A stretch of DNA of 64,000 bases from an uncultured Candidatus Melainabacteria bacterium (GCA_932182025.1 CAKNXK010000012.1:1-64000), one strand, 5' to 3'. Numbered from the stretch's first letter, positions 8,069-17,022 are shown. A program made the numbers and translations. The notes: generated by a model from the sequence alone, not told the origin.

Positions 8069-8521
8069 ATGAAAAAGATAGTTTTAATAATGAGTTTAGC
8101 TTTATTAATGTGCACACAGGTAATGGCACAAAATTCAGACGAGTTGTTAAATCGTTTAAAAACACACAGAGCTGATATTTATGCCAGCTTAAACCTCACC
8201 TATGAACAAAAAAATAAAATAAATAAGCTAGATAACCAAATTTATCAAGAACTTGAACCTGATTTAAAACAGATATCTTTAAAATTAAAACAATTGGAGA
8301 ATTTAGCTAATAGCGAAAATTGCACAATTGAAAGAGTTGATGCAATAAAAAGAGATTTTGAAAAAAACGAACAAAAGATTTCTGTAATAAAAAACAAATA
8401 TGAACAAGAGTTTATAAAAATCCTAACTCCTGAACAAAGAGTTCGTTATAACAAAGCAAAGCGAGAGCAGGAAGCCAAAGCTCAAAGAGAAATTGAAGCC
8501 CTAAAAAACAGCCTTAATTAA
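8069..8521 (+). CDS. Second periplasmic CpxP/Spy-like LTxxQ protein
   Basis: This 150-residue protein has a signal peptide (M-K-K-I-V, hydrophobic core, cleavage after about A-M-A-Q). Two LTxxQ-type motifs follow: L-T-Y-E-Q near residue 43 and L-T-P-E-Q near residue 123. The remainder is a charged helical hairpin with many K, E and Q. It is similar in plan to the protein at 1766-2236 and is probably its paralogue. It is expected to act in the periplasm as a chaperone or envelope-stress sensor. AAGGAGGG is a strong ribosome site. No ECF-type GAAC/CGTT promoter is seen upstream, so its regulation may differ from the first copy. Confidence 0.72.
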   Translation: MKKIVLIMSLALLMCTQVMAQNSDELLNRLKTHRADIYASLNLTYEQKNKINKLDNQIYQELEPDLKQISLKLKQLENLANSENCTIERVDAIKRDFEKNEQKISVIKNKYEQEFIKILTPEQRVRYNKAKREQEAKAQREIEALKNSLN

Positions 8522-8587
8522 TAATTGAAATAAGCTTTAAAATAAAATAGAATTAGTTTGTGTTGTATTATCGGGGAGAGAGTTATT

Positions 8588-8935
8588 ATGCAGACAAACA
8601 GAGTTTCGCCTGTTTCTTATCAGGCTCAAATACCTAAACGTTTACAAGAAAGAATGTTTTATGAGGCAAATAAAAAAGGAAACAATTACTGCAATTTGTT
8701 TTTTAACCAATCTAAGAACTTTAAAGAATGGGGATGTGATGAAGCTACTTCTTTAGCTCTTTTTGAAACTCGTACCAGAGATGGAGTTCAAAGAACATTA
8801 GGACTTGTGAGCAATGCATCTGCTCCTTTAAAAAAAGTGTTATTACCTATGAAAGAAACAATTTTGGAGTCCTTTTTAGCCTTAACTGAAAAAGATATTG
8901 TTAAAGCAGAAAATAACTTGTTAAAATATATCTAA
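8588..8935 (+). CDS. Small hypothetical protein with I-x-P-type N-terminus
   Basis: I do not recognise this 115-residue protein. It has no signal peptide or membrane helix. Its N-terminus (N-R-V-S-P-V-S-Y-Q-A) resembles the short N-terminal motif of several other unknown proteins in the window. The C-terminal half contains a helical stretch ending L-T-E-K-D-I-V-K-A-E-N-N-L-L. ATG 8588 is chosen over the upstream in-frame TTG at 8558 because GGGGAGAG lies 7-14 nt before it. It precedes the AAA+ gene by 58 bp and may share its transcript. Confidence 0.7.
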   Translation: MQTNRVSPVSYQAQIPKRLQERMFYEANKKGNNYCNLFFNQSKNFKEWGCDEATSLALFETRTRDGVQRTLGLVSNASAPLKKVLLPMKETILESFLALTEKDIVKAENNLLKYI

Positions 8936-8993
8936 TAGCAAATTATTTTTTTATGTGGTTTAGTATTATTACCAATGGAGTAGTACTAGACCG

Positions 8994-11900
8994 ATGTTAT
9001 TAGTTAACAACTATTTAACTAGCAAAAATGTAAGCTTTAAATCAGATTATAAATCATTATTTTATCTACTTGAAAAGATTGATAATGACAGAGATGCGCT
9101 GTTTTTTTTAAGAAGCCAGAAGGATTTAATAACCCCTGTTGATGAAAATGGCAACCATATCATTCATATAATCACAAAAAAGGGGTTTTATGAAAGCATA
9201 AAGCAAATGCTTATTAACCCCAAACGAGCACAAGAATTCCTACGCCAGCGCGGAGAAGATGGAAAAACTCCGCTTGCTATGTCACCTAGTGAAAAGATTT
9301 CTAAATTAATGATTTCAAAAGGCGCTAATACTTATTCGCTCGACAACAATTTTCGTCCTGCTGCACTTGATGCTGCAGTCCCAACAGAAGTAAAAGAGCA
9401 TGTTGAAAAAACAATTACAGCTGCTCAAGTAAAAGAACAATTAAAAGAAGTTGTATCAACTGTTGCCCAAACAGAATATGCAAAAACAGAAGAAATCATA
9501 ACTCCTAAAAACGAAGAAACAGCCAAGAAGTCATATTTTGAAATGTTTGTACCAAAACCGCAAACAAAAATAATACAAGAAGAAACTATTCAACAATCAA
9601 AAGAAAAAGAAATTAAAATTGCAGGAACAGAAGGGTTTAAAAGAATTGATAGTCCTGAATTTATTGATATGGACGCAATTGTTGGGTTAGAAAGAATTAA
9701 AACTGTACTCAAAGCAAGTATAGTTGAAGCAGTAACGAATGAAAAAATTAATAATACACTTCAAAAAAATAGAACCTCAATTCCAAACGGGCTGTTGCTT
9801 GTTGCACCTCCCGGCAACGGTAAAACTTCTATTGTTAAAGCCCTTGGGGCAGAAACATCCATGCCGGTATTTGAAGTAACAAGTATAGGAGAAATGTCCA
9901 ATTTAATAAATCTTGTATCAGAAGGATTTCAAAAAACTAAACAACGCGCCATTATCTACATGCGCGGATTAGATAATTTATACGAACAAGGCGCTCAAAC
10001 CGGAGAACTTACCAACCAAATTTTAAGTGCTCTTAATGAAACCTCAAAGAAAGGTGCATTAATAGTATTTTCGGCAGAATGTCCAGAAAATCTCCCTAAA
10101 GCAATCCTTACCCCCGGTAAAATTGATAGAATACTTAGTTTTAAATCTCCGGATTATGAGGCTAGATTAGAATATTTAAAACATTATGCAAAAAATAGAG
10201 ACCTCTTAAAAAATATTAAATTAGAAGATATTGCAAATAAAACACAAGGTTTTTCTATTGCTCAAATTAAGCATGTATTAAATGATGCTGTTATATTTGC
10301 CGTAACTAACCAGAATAAATCAGTTTCAACAACGGATTTATTAGAAAGAATAAAAATCTTTTCTAAAGAACAAGGTATCCCGGAAATTAATGAATACAAT
10401 AAAACCTCTATGTACGATACCTATCAGAAAAGATACCAGCCTACAGAATACGATGCTCCGAATTTTGAAAGCATTGCAGGCATGCCGGCAACTAAATCAA
10501 GCGTAGAAGATACAATACTTAAACCTTGGAGAAATGCTGATAAACTAAGAGCTGCAAAACTTCAGCTTCCTGCCGGTGGAGTTTTTGCAGGAGATCCGGG
10601 TACAAGTAAAACATATATAGCAAAAGCTATTGCAAGAAGCTTAAAAATACCGCTATATGTTCTTAAAATGTCGGATATTGGCTCTTCCTATGTTCACGAA
10701 ACCAGCAAAAATATTGGAAGAATCATAGACCAGCTTATAGACAAATTTGATGAAACAGGAGAAGCAAGCGTTCTGTTAATTGATGAAATAGATCACTTCC
10801 AAAAAGACCAAAGCCAAACCGGCGCAGAAGAAGTTAATACTCTGCTTCAAGAGATTGAAAGGGGCAGAAATAAAATCTTATTTATAGGTACAACCAATGA
10901 CGTGGAATCACTTCCTGACTCCCTAACAAGAGACGGAAGAATGGGTGCTGTTATTCATTTTGAACATTGTGATGCTAAAGCTGCAAAATCAATAATAACA
11001 AACTTATTAACAGAAAGAAGCGACAACCCTCAAATAAAAACTATACTTGACAATGAAGAACAACTAAACTCATTTGCTAAACGCTGTAACGGAATGGTTG
11101 CATCTTCGATTTCTGCTATAGTTAATGACGCGCTTGCTGAGTTTGTTATAAATGATACAAGTCTTTCAGATGCATTTGATAACGCGATTAAGACCAGAAA
11201 GAAGAAAGACATTGAAAAAATGCTTTCTCAAACATCTAAAAATGCAGGACACAGATTAAATATTACCGAAGACTCAACCATAATGTACGATACGAAATAT
11301 CCGCGCATGTCTATGGCTGACAGTGATCCTCAACAACTTGATGCCTTAGGCGGAATGGATAACGTTAAAGAAGTTCTAAGATCTGAAATTATAGATATTT
11401 ATACACCTGAGACTCTTCAACTATTAAAAGAAAACAAATTACCTATTACAAAAGGGTTTATACTTCATGGCCCGCCAGGAAACGGCAAAACAACAATAAT
11501 TAAAGCTGTTGCCAATGAAATGGGCATACCTATTTATTCGCTTAACAGCGGGAATATCGGAAGTTCATATATTCACCAGCTTGCAAAAAATGCTCAAGAA
11601 GTTCGAAACCAGCTTGCCTATAAATTTAAAATGACAGGCGAAAGAAGTATCTTGTTTATGGATGAAGCACAACAACTTGTACCCAAAACAAGCGGTTCAA
11701 TGATAACTCATCAGCATAATATTGAAGAAACAAACTTTTTCAAAGATATGATAATGAGTGCCGAACAAGACGGTATAATATATGCAATGGCAACAAACGA
11801 TTTGAACCAAATTGAACCGGCGTTTTATGAAAATGCCGACAGATTAGGAGTTTGTGTTTATGTCGGAGACCCCGATATTGAATCAAGAACAGGAATCATC

Positions 11901-12110
11901 AAAAAGCTTCTTGATGACAGACCTATCACAAAAGAGCTTAATACACCTGACGCAATTCAAGCTTTGGCTGTAGCCTTTGCAGGTCTATCAGTAAGTAAAA
12001 TATCACAAACTATACTCAATATCATAAGAAATTCTATCAAAACAAGAACTCCAATCACGCTTGAAAATGCTCTTGATCTAATTAAAAAAGCGGGGGCAAA
12101 AGGGGTTTAA
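8994..12110 (+). CDS. Triple-module AAA+ ATPase with N-terminal ankyrin-like repeats
   Basis: This 1,038-residue protein starts with an N-V-S-F-K-S motif (residues 12-17) and two weak ankyrin-like repeats (about 45-115), then a linker. Three AAA+ modules follow. Module 1 has Walker A A-P-P-G-N-G-K-T near 271 but its Walker B reads I-I-Y-M-R-G-L-D, lacking the D-E pair, so it probably binds but does not hydrolyse ATP. Module 2 has G-D-P-G-T-S-K-T near 532, intact L-L-I-D-E-I-D and an R-D-G-R-M-G finger region. Module 3 has G-P-P-G-N-G-K-T near 825 and L-F-M-D-E-A. The modules resemble the FtsH/CDC48 class. A remodelling or unfoldase role is inferred; the substrate is unknown. The next gene begins 2 bp after its stop. 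Confidence 0.85.
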   Translation: MLLVNNYLTSKNVSFKSDYKSLFYLLEKIDNDRDALFFLRSQKDLITPVDENGNHIIHIITKKGFYESIKQMLINPKRAQEFLRQRGEDGKTPLAMSPSEKISKLMISKGANTYSLDNNFRPAALDAAVPTEVKEHVEKTITAAQVKEQLKEVVSTVAQTEYAKTEEIITPKNEETAKKSYFEMFVPKPQTKIIQEETIQQSKEKEIKIAGTEGFKRIDSPEFIDMDAIVGLERIKTVLKASIVEAVTNEKINNTLQKNRTSIPNGLLLVAPPGNGKTSIVKALGAETSMPVFEVTSIGEMSNLINLVSEGFQKTKQRAIIYMRGLDNLYEQGAQTGELTNQILSALNETSKKGALIVFSAECPENLPKAILTPGKIDRILSFKSPDYEARLEYLKHYAKNRDLLKNIKLEDIANKTQGFSIAQIKHVLNDAVIFAVTNQNKSVSTTDLLERIKIFSKEQGIPEINEYNKTSMYDTYQKRYQPTEYDAPNFESIAGMPATKSSVEDTILKPWRNADKLRAAKLQLPAGGVFAGDPGTSKTYIAKAIARSLKIPLYVLKMSDIGSSYVHETSKNIGRIIDQLIDKFDETGEASVLLIDEIDHFQKDQSQTGAEEVNTLLQEIERGRNKILFIGTTNDVESLPDSLTRDGRMGAVIHFEHCDAKAAKSIITNLLTERSDNPQIKTILDNEEQLNSFAKRCNGMVASSISAIVNDALAEFVINDTSLSDAFDNAIKTRKKKDIEKMLSQTSKNAGHRLNITEDSTIMYDTKYPRMSMADSDPQQLDALGGMDNVKEVLRSEIIDIYTPETLQLLKENKLPITKGFILHGPPGNGKTTIIKAVANEMGIPIYSLNSGNIGSSYIHQLAKNAQEVRNQLAYKFKMTGERSILFMDEAQQLVPKTSGSMITHQHNIEETNFFKDMIMSAEQDGIIYAMATNDLNQIEPAFYENADRLGVCVYVGDPDIESRTGIIKKLLDDRPITKELNTPDAIQALAVAFAGLSVSKISQTILNIIRNSIKTRTPITLENALDLIKKAGAKGV

Positions 12111-12111
12111 A

Positions 12112-13731
12112 ATGAGAATTTCGCCAATATCAGAGAATAGAAACAATCCTAATTTCCAAGAACTTAAAGTTTCAAAAAAGACTCTAAAGGCCCTGAACTG
12201 CTCAAAAGAAGATATTTTGAGAAACGATTTTATAAGTACTTGGGCTGATTATTTTGATATTTCTATTCATAAAGAAGACACCAATTTCATATTTGGAATA
12301 GGATTGGATTTAAAAAGGTCTATTTTCTCATCAAAGCCTAAATTTGATATTCCATACATTACAGGAATGAAATTCAAAACAAGAGAGGAACTTGATAAAG
12401 TAATCGAAAAATGTGAAAATTCAGTCTATAATATTCATATTTTTAGCAGAAACTGGAGAAACTCTCCGACAAATGACTATCAGGACATTTGCCGAATTGC
12501 AGATATACCTGACAAACCTCAATACGAAAAATTAAAAAAATATTGTATTTCTGTTATTGAAAACGCTACAATCTGGACTCCTATAGCAGATACACCGCTT
12601 ATTAGAACAACCATTAGAAACAACAATATTGAACTCTTAAAATTCTTAAAATCAAAGGGTGAAAACCTCAATGCAGCACTTGATATGATGCAAAAAGGAG
12701 ACGTTTCAAATGAAGCAAGAGAAGTTTTAAAAGATGTAAAATATCAAGATGAAAAGATTTTCAGACTGGAATCACTTGCTGGCAGTGAATATTTGCGCAA
12801 CAGATTTTTTACGGAAAACCCGAATATTGATATTAATTCCAGAAACAAAAACGGTGATACTCTCGTTACAAAATCATTCAAAGAAAAAAATTTGAGGCTT
12901 TTAAAATTTTTGCTAACAGTAGACGAAGTTAATTGGAATGCTTATGATAAAAACGGAAGAAATGCCGCTGGAATTATACTGGAAAACAATGATGTTTCTA
13001 ATGATTATGAAGGTTTAATGAATTTTCTTATGCAGATACCGCCGGAAAAATATGACATTAATGCTCCAAGCATTTTTCGGCACTTTGGTCGCCTTAATGG
13101 TTTAACACCATTTGAAGAAGTTCTTTGTTTCAAGCAAAGCTGGCTTAAAACGATATTAGCAAATCCGAATGTCAATGTTATGTCAATAAGACAAAGGGGC
13201 AAAAACGATCCCCCAAAACCGCTGGCTTTTCATGCAATAGTTGAAAATATTGACCCTGATAGGATTCTAGATATTGTTAATCATCCAAGCTTTGATTTTA
13301 ACATTACTTATAATAATCAAAATATACTAAGCTATTCACACAACACTGAGTACTATCCTCTGGTAAAAAATGCTGCTCCAAAGTATTTTATAAAAGATTT
13401 ACAAAAATTATATGAAAAAGACGGGGATCTGACACTTGATGCAATAGAAACAACTATAAAAGCTCTGAACAGTGTTAATGCTTTAAATCCACATTGGCTA
13501 AATCAGGATATAAATATAGTAAATGATACTCTTGGGCATTTACTGGCAGATATACATGTTGATATCGAAGACTTTAATACAATGAGCAGGGTATCAAACA
13601 TATTATCATTACTTAAACACGGCAGGTATAACTTTAAGAACCGAAACCTTATAGATCAAACACCTCTGGATAAAGCAATTGCAGCGGAAAATACAGGACT
13701 AATACGACTATTAAAAGAAATTGGCGGATAA
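12112..13731 (+). CDS. Ankyrin-repeat protein with I-S-P-I-S N-terminus
   Basis: This 539-residue protein begins M-R-I-S-P-I-S and then N-P-N-F-Q-E, the N-terminal motif shared by several proteins here. Degenerate ankyrin repeats are seen around residues 160-180 (T-P-L-I-R-T-T-I-R-N-N-N-I-E-L-L-K-F-L), 240-275 (N-K-N-G-D-T-L-V-T-K-S-F) and at the C-terminus (Q-T-P-L-D-K-A-I-A-A-E-N-T-G-L-I-R-L-L-K). There is no export signal. It starts 2 bp after the AAA+ gene, so the two are probably co-translated and may be an ATPase and its adaptor. The protein at 15606-16932 is a paralogue (shared Y-E-K-x-G-x-L and G-H-x-x-A-x-I blocks). Confidence 0.75.
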   Translation: MRISPISENRNNPNFQELKVSKKTLKALNCSKEDILRNDFISTWADYFDISIHKEDTNFIFGIGLDLKRSIFSSKPKFDIPYITGMKFKTREELDKVIEKCENSVYNIHIFSRNWRNSPTNDYQDICRIADIPDKPQYEKLKKYCISVIENATIWTPIADTPLIRTTIRNNNIELLKFLKSKGENLNAALDMMQKGDVSNEAREVLKDVKYQDEKIFRLESLAGSEYLRNRFFTENPNIDINSRNKNGDTLVTKSFKEKNLRLLKFLLTVDEVNWNAYDKNGRNAAGIILENNDVSNDYEGLMNFLMQIPPEKYDINAPSIFRHFGRLNGLTPFEEVLCFKQSWLKTILANPNVNVMSIRQRGKNDPPKPLAFHAIVENIDPDRILDIVNHPSFDFNITYNNQNILSYSHNTEYYPLVKNAAPKYFIKDLQKLYEKDGDLTLDAIETTIKALNSVNALNPHWLNQDINIVNDTLGHLLADIHVDIEDFNTMSRVSNILSLLKHGRYNFKNRNLIDQTPLDKAIAAENTGLIRLLKEIGG

Positions 13732-13771
13732 AATATAATAAATTCTATAATAAGATAAACAAGGAGTAAAA

Positions 13772-14482
13772 ATGTTAGTACAAAAAATTGGTCAAACTCA
13801 TTATATAAATAGAAATGTTTCATTCAAATCAAATCGTGAACATGAAGCAATGCTAAGAGCATTAAAAGCTGCTGAAGCAGAAAGAATGAAACAGCGCTAT
13901 GCGGATTTAAAAGCGCTGCACGATTATAAAATTCAAGACCAAGGCTGTCACAATATGGCACAATTTATGCTAAACTTTGTCTGCTCTATTGAAAACGACT
14001 CTGAACACAGTCTGGATGAATTCTTCGCATCAGAAATTGAAGCCGCAAAACTACGACGCAACCTAAGTCCTGAATGTCAGACAAACAGTTTGGAAATAAG
14101 ACAAGAAATTCAAGCACAACCGGTGTTTAGAGACCCTGCACTTGCTTTAATCTCTGCAAAAGATATGAAAGATTTTGTTCCTCAAGATGAAGAATTCGCA
14201 GCTGATAAAATGTTTGTTGATACAATAAATGCTGCTAAAAGAAGTTTTGTTCTTGTTGTAAACGAATCAGACAAATCAAAGTTTAATGACAGCGAAATTG
14301 GTATGATGAAAGAATTAACTCAAATAATCCAAAAATCAAAAGGTTTGGATTTCAGTCAAGAATACGACTCTCTTCTAGAAAAATTGCTTAATTCCATAAA
14401 AAACAGAACACAAAATATGGAACAAGTTGCAATTAAACAAAAATCTATGTTACATAATATTCTTCGCAGGATTAAACATTAA
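13772..14482 (+). CDS. Hypothetical helical protein with N-V-S-F-K-S motif
   Basis: I do not recognise this 236-residue protein. Residues 15-20 read N-V-S-F-K-S, identical to the AAA+ protein's N-terminal motif. The rest is strongly helical and charged with probable coiled coil at about 22-50 (repeated A-L-K-A-A-E-A-E-R-M-K) and at the C-terminus. There is no signal peptide or membrane segment. An AAGGAG site precedes ATG 13772, and its stop overlaps the next ATG by 1 bp (TAATG). The coupling and shared motif suggest it works with the AAA+/ankyrin/radical SAM group. Confidence 0.68.
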   Translation: MLVQKIGQTHYINRNVSFKSNREHEAMLRALKAAEAERMKQRYADLKALHDYKIQDQGCHNMAQFMLNFVCSIENDSEHSLDEFFASEIEAAKLRRNLSPECQTNSLEIRQEIQAQPVFRDPALALISAKDMKDFVPQDEEFAADKMFVDTINAAKRSFVLVVNESDKSKFNDSEIGMMKELTQIIQKSKGLDFSQEYDSLLEKLLNSIKNRTQNMEQVAIKQKSMLHNILRRIKH

Positions 14483-15609
14483 TGCAAATCCAACCACTAC
14501 ATATCCCAACAAGCATAAGGAATTCTGCCTTTCCCCTCGAAAAGATTAATATTTCAAAAATCGAAGGGATACAAGAAGGCATTTCTTTGTTTGAAGGAGT
14601 GAAAATGGAGGATATCAGGTTTTTAACGAAATGGTTTCAAGTACTAAATCTTGCCCGCGGATGCAGGGAGCAATGCACTTTCTGTCTGCGTAATGCTCTC
14701 GCTCCAATCAAAGAAACCGCTAATCAAATTAATACAATTCTTTGGGATGATTTAAAAAGAGTTACAAAAGGTTTTTCTACACTTTCTGAAAGACTTGGAT
14801 TTAATGTACTACAAGGGAATTCTCATATAACACTTTTTGAAGACGCAAATTTACCCGTAGCAAAAATCAAAGACTCAAAAGGAGATATCCATAATACAAG
14901 AGAAGCCTTACAGGAAATTTATGAAAAACTCGGACTTCCTCTGGTGCTTGTAACTTCCGGCTGGGCTGTAAATGATATGTTTTCTCAAAAATCAGCAGAA
15001 GAACTATGCAGCTATATACAAAATAATCCGAAATCCATAAAAGAATTTGCAATTTCTGTCAACCCGTTTTATAGCTCAACAAAAGAAGTCTATATTGAAA
15101 AGGTTGTAAATGCACTGAAAACATTTTTACCATTATTCAAAAACAATATAGAAATCGGCTCAATTCTTTTGAAATATAATTATCCAAACCGAATCAACAA
15201 CCACGAAACAGCAAAAAGTTTATATGAAGAAATTTATAACAGGCTAAAAATTATAACAAAAAGCTCTCTTGAAGGTTATGAGAGTTTAAACCCGAAAAAT
15301 GTAACTCGTCATGATGAGTCAAATTACATTGAAAACAAAGGCAGAGGACAAAAATTCTTCTTGCCGGAGGAAGTTGAAAGAAACAACAAAAAGCTTTTTG
15401 TAGAAAGTTTTGAATGGCTGACGATGAACGAAGAACAGAAACGCGAACACGCATATAATTTTATGACGAAGAATATTGATATAAATGGTCAGGTATACCT
15501 CATTACTCCATCCGAGCAGCTTGTAGAAACCGATATTCAGCTCGGATATTTAAACAAAGGGAAGACAACTGCAAGAATTCATTCTGATAGAATGTTTAAA
15601 AAGTTCTAA
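14482..15609 (+). CDS. Atypical radical SAM protein
   Basis: This 375-residue protein carries the radical SAM cluster motif C-x3-C-x2-C at C61, C65 and C68 (R-G-C-R-E-Q-C-T-F-C), so it should bind a [4Fe-4S] cluster and S-adenosylmethionine. Strands such as L-P-L-V-L-V-T-S-G-W and F-A-I-S-V-N-P-F suit a partial TIM barrel, but I cannot place it in a named subfamily. The N-terminus M-Q-I-Q-P-L and S-A-F-P is a weak form of the shared motif. There is no SPASM-type Cys cluster at the C-terminus. It is coupled to the upstream helical protein by TAATG and converges with the ankyrin gene, overlapping it by 4 bp. The substrate is unknown. Confidence 0.75.
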   Translation: MQIQPLHIPTSIRNSAFPLEKINISKIEGIQEGISLFEGVKMEDIRFLTKWFQVLNLARGCREQCTFCLRNALAPIKETANQINTILWDDLKRVTKGFSTLSERLGFNVLQGNSHITLFEDANLPVAKIKDSKGDIHNTREALQEIYEKLGLPLVLVTSGWAVNDMFSQKSAEELCSYIQNNPKSIKEFAISVNPFYSSTKEVYIEKVVNALKTFLPLFKNNIEIGSILLKYNYPNRINNHETAKSLYEEIYNRLKIITKSSLEGYESLNPKNVTRHDESNYIENKGRGQKFFLPEEVERNNKKLFVESFEWLTMNEEQKREHAYNFMTKNIDINGQVYLITPSEQLVETDIQLGYLNKGKTTARIHSDRMFKKF

Positions 15610-16682
15610 TATTTAGACCATAAAAGCTTAAGGAGTTCGTCCTTATTATCAATATCAGATGCTTCCACTAATCTCTTTATCTTACCGGCTAAATCAACTT
15701 CGTCTAGCTTCGCGTAACGACCTCTACCAGATAATTTGTGTATAAACAGTTTTAAAACAATAGTATTCCGAGCTTCAAAAGCTTTTTCTAGCGGAGTTTT
15801 TCCGGTAACATCCCCATGAGTTAAAAGCCTTGAAATATTATAGATATAATGCATCGCTAATCTATCAATTAATTCACTTATTTTTTTAGTTTCTTCAAAA
15901 TCTTTAGGATAAATTTCTGCTATAAAATGTCCAATATGTTCACCGATATTATTTAACGGTTTATCACATATTAAATCAAAACGCGGGAAGTTCATAAGAT
16001 CAGAAATTTGTTGTAAGCTTAAATTTCCTTCTTTTTCATAATATGCTTTAAGTTCTGCAAACTTCTTATTAACTAAATGAGACTTTAATTCATTTAAAAT
16101 CTTGCCAGAATCAATATTTTCTCTATAATCATATATTGAGAGACCGTTGTAAACAGCATCAAAATCAGGTTCATAGTCGAAAATCGACTCCAATGTATAA
16201 CCTTTAATACCTTGTTGAAGAGCCAAAATTGCCGTCGGCGGTGTATCCGGATGAGTAATATCTATATTAAACCATGTACGATTATCTTTACGAACACGAG
16301 AAGTAAAGCTTCTGATAAACTCCTCATCATTCCTTATTATAGCTTCTTGAAGAACTGTTTTCTTCGTTATAGGATTTATATAATCAGGCTTAACCCAGCC
16401 AGCAAATGAATAAGCAATAGTATCATATTTATCATCTTTAGTTCTATCTAATTCAATCATCCACGCATTATTGCCATTTGGTGCAACTGCGTTCCAATCA
16501 ACTTTACCATATTTAGCCAGTCTATTTAGCTCTACAAGGCTATTTATAAATCTTCCATCACCACGAGATACCGCTCTTAAAAGAAGAGTATAGCCATTTT
16601 CATCATTAGAATTGATATCTATATCAGGATAAGTCTTAAAAAACTCTTGAACCAACAACGGATTATAAATAATTTCTTCCAA
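15606..16682 (-). CDS. Ankyrin-repeat protein, main part of a frameshifted gene
   Basis: This frame encodes 358 residues from the first possible start (TTG 16682) with degenerate ankyrin repeats: N-D-E-N-G-Y-T-L-L-L-R-A-V-S-R-G-D near the N-terminus and G-K-T-P-L-E-K-A-F-E-A-R-N near residue 290. It is a paralogue of the 12112-13731 protein. The TTG has no convincing ribosome site, and the frame stays open further upstream without a start. Just upstream in another frame is an ATG with a good ribosome site (16780-16932). Removing one base from the A7 run at 16800-16806 joins the two frames, giving about 441 residues. So the real gene is probably 15606-16932 with a 1-nt insertion, a sequence error, or slippage. 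Confidence 0.65.
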   Translation of the reverse strand: MEEIIYNPLLVQEFFKTYPDIDINSNDENGYTLLLRAVSRGDGRFINSLVELNRLAKYGKVDWNAVAPNGNNAWMIELDRTKDDKYDTIAYSFAGWVKPDYINPITKKTVLQEAIIRNDEEFIRSFTSRVRKDNRTWFNIDITHPDTPPTAILALQQGIKGYTLESIFDYEPDFDAVYNGLSIYDYRENIDSGKILNELKSHLVNKKFAELKAYYEKEGNLSLQQISDLMNFPRFDLICDKPLNNIGEHIGHFIAEIYPKDFEETKKISELIDRLAMHYIYNISRLLTHGDVTGKTPLEKAFEARNTIVLKLFIHKLSGRGRYAKLDEVDLAGKIKRLVEASDIDNKDELLKLLWSKY

Positions 16683-16779
16683 TTCAAAAATTCGCTTATC
16701 CTGAACCTTTCCTGGATTAAGCTGAGGTCTGCTTATTTTAACAATAGGTTCTTTGAGGCTTGAACTTTCTTGAACAACC

Positions 16780-16932
16780 TCATTTCTTAAAGAATTTTGA
16801 AAAAAATTTATTAAAAAATGACGGTTTTACAATATTTTCTTGAACGGCCGTTTTTGAAGCAATAGTTTTATTAATGATTTGTTTTTGCCCTTGAAAAGCA
16901 GGTTTTACAGTTGTAACCGGATATATTTTCAT
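16780..16932 (-). pseudogene. N-terminal fragment of the frameshifted ankyrin gene
   Basis: ATG 16932 follows AAGAGGAAA. The 50-codon reading frame begins M-K-I-Y-P-V-T and contains P-A-F-Q-G, matching the N-terminal motif of neighbouring proteins. It ends in a TGA at 16780-16782. Skipping one T in the minus-strand T7 run continues N-K-F-F-Q-N-S-L-R-N-E-V-V-Q-E into the downstream ankyrin frame. Confidence 0.6.
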
Positions 16933-16990
16933 GTTATTAAATTTCCTCTTAATAACATAAAAACCTGTAAAAAAACAAATTTGCTATTAA

Positions 16991-17014
16991 AAAAGCGGGA
17001 TGTATCCCGCTTTT
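16991..17014. terminator. Hairpin terminator downstream of the tRNA
   Basis: AAAAGCGGGA (16991-17000), loop TGTA, TCCCGCTTTT (17005-17014). The minus-strand T-run ends the tRNA transcript; the element is symmetrical and could also work on the plus strand. Confidence 0.88.
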
Positions 17015-17022
17015 AATAAAAA

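Noticed and set aside
7974..8165. 63-residue minus-strand ORF
   Set aside because: It overlaps the divergent promoters and the start of the CpxP-like gene in antisense; no ribosome site.
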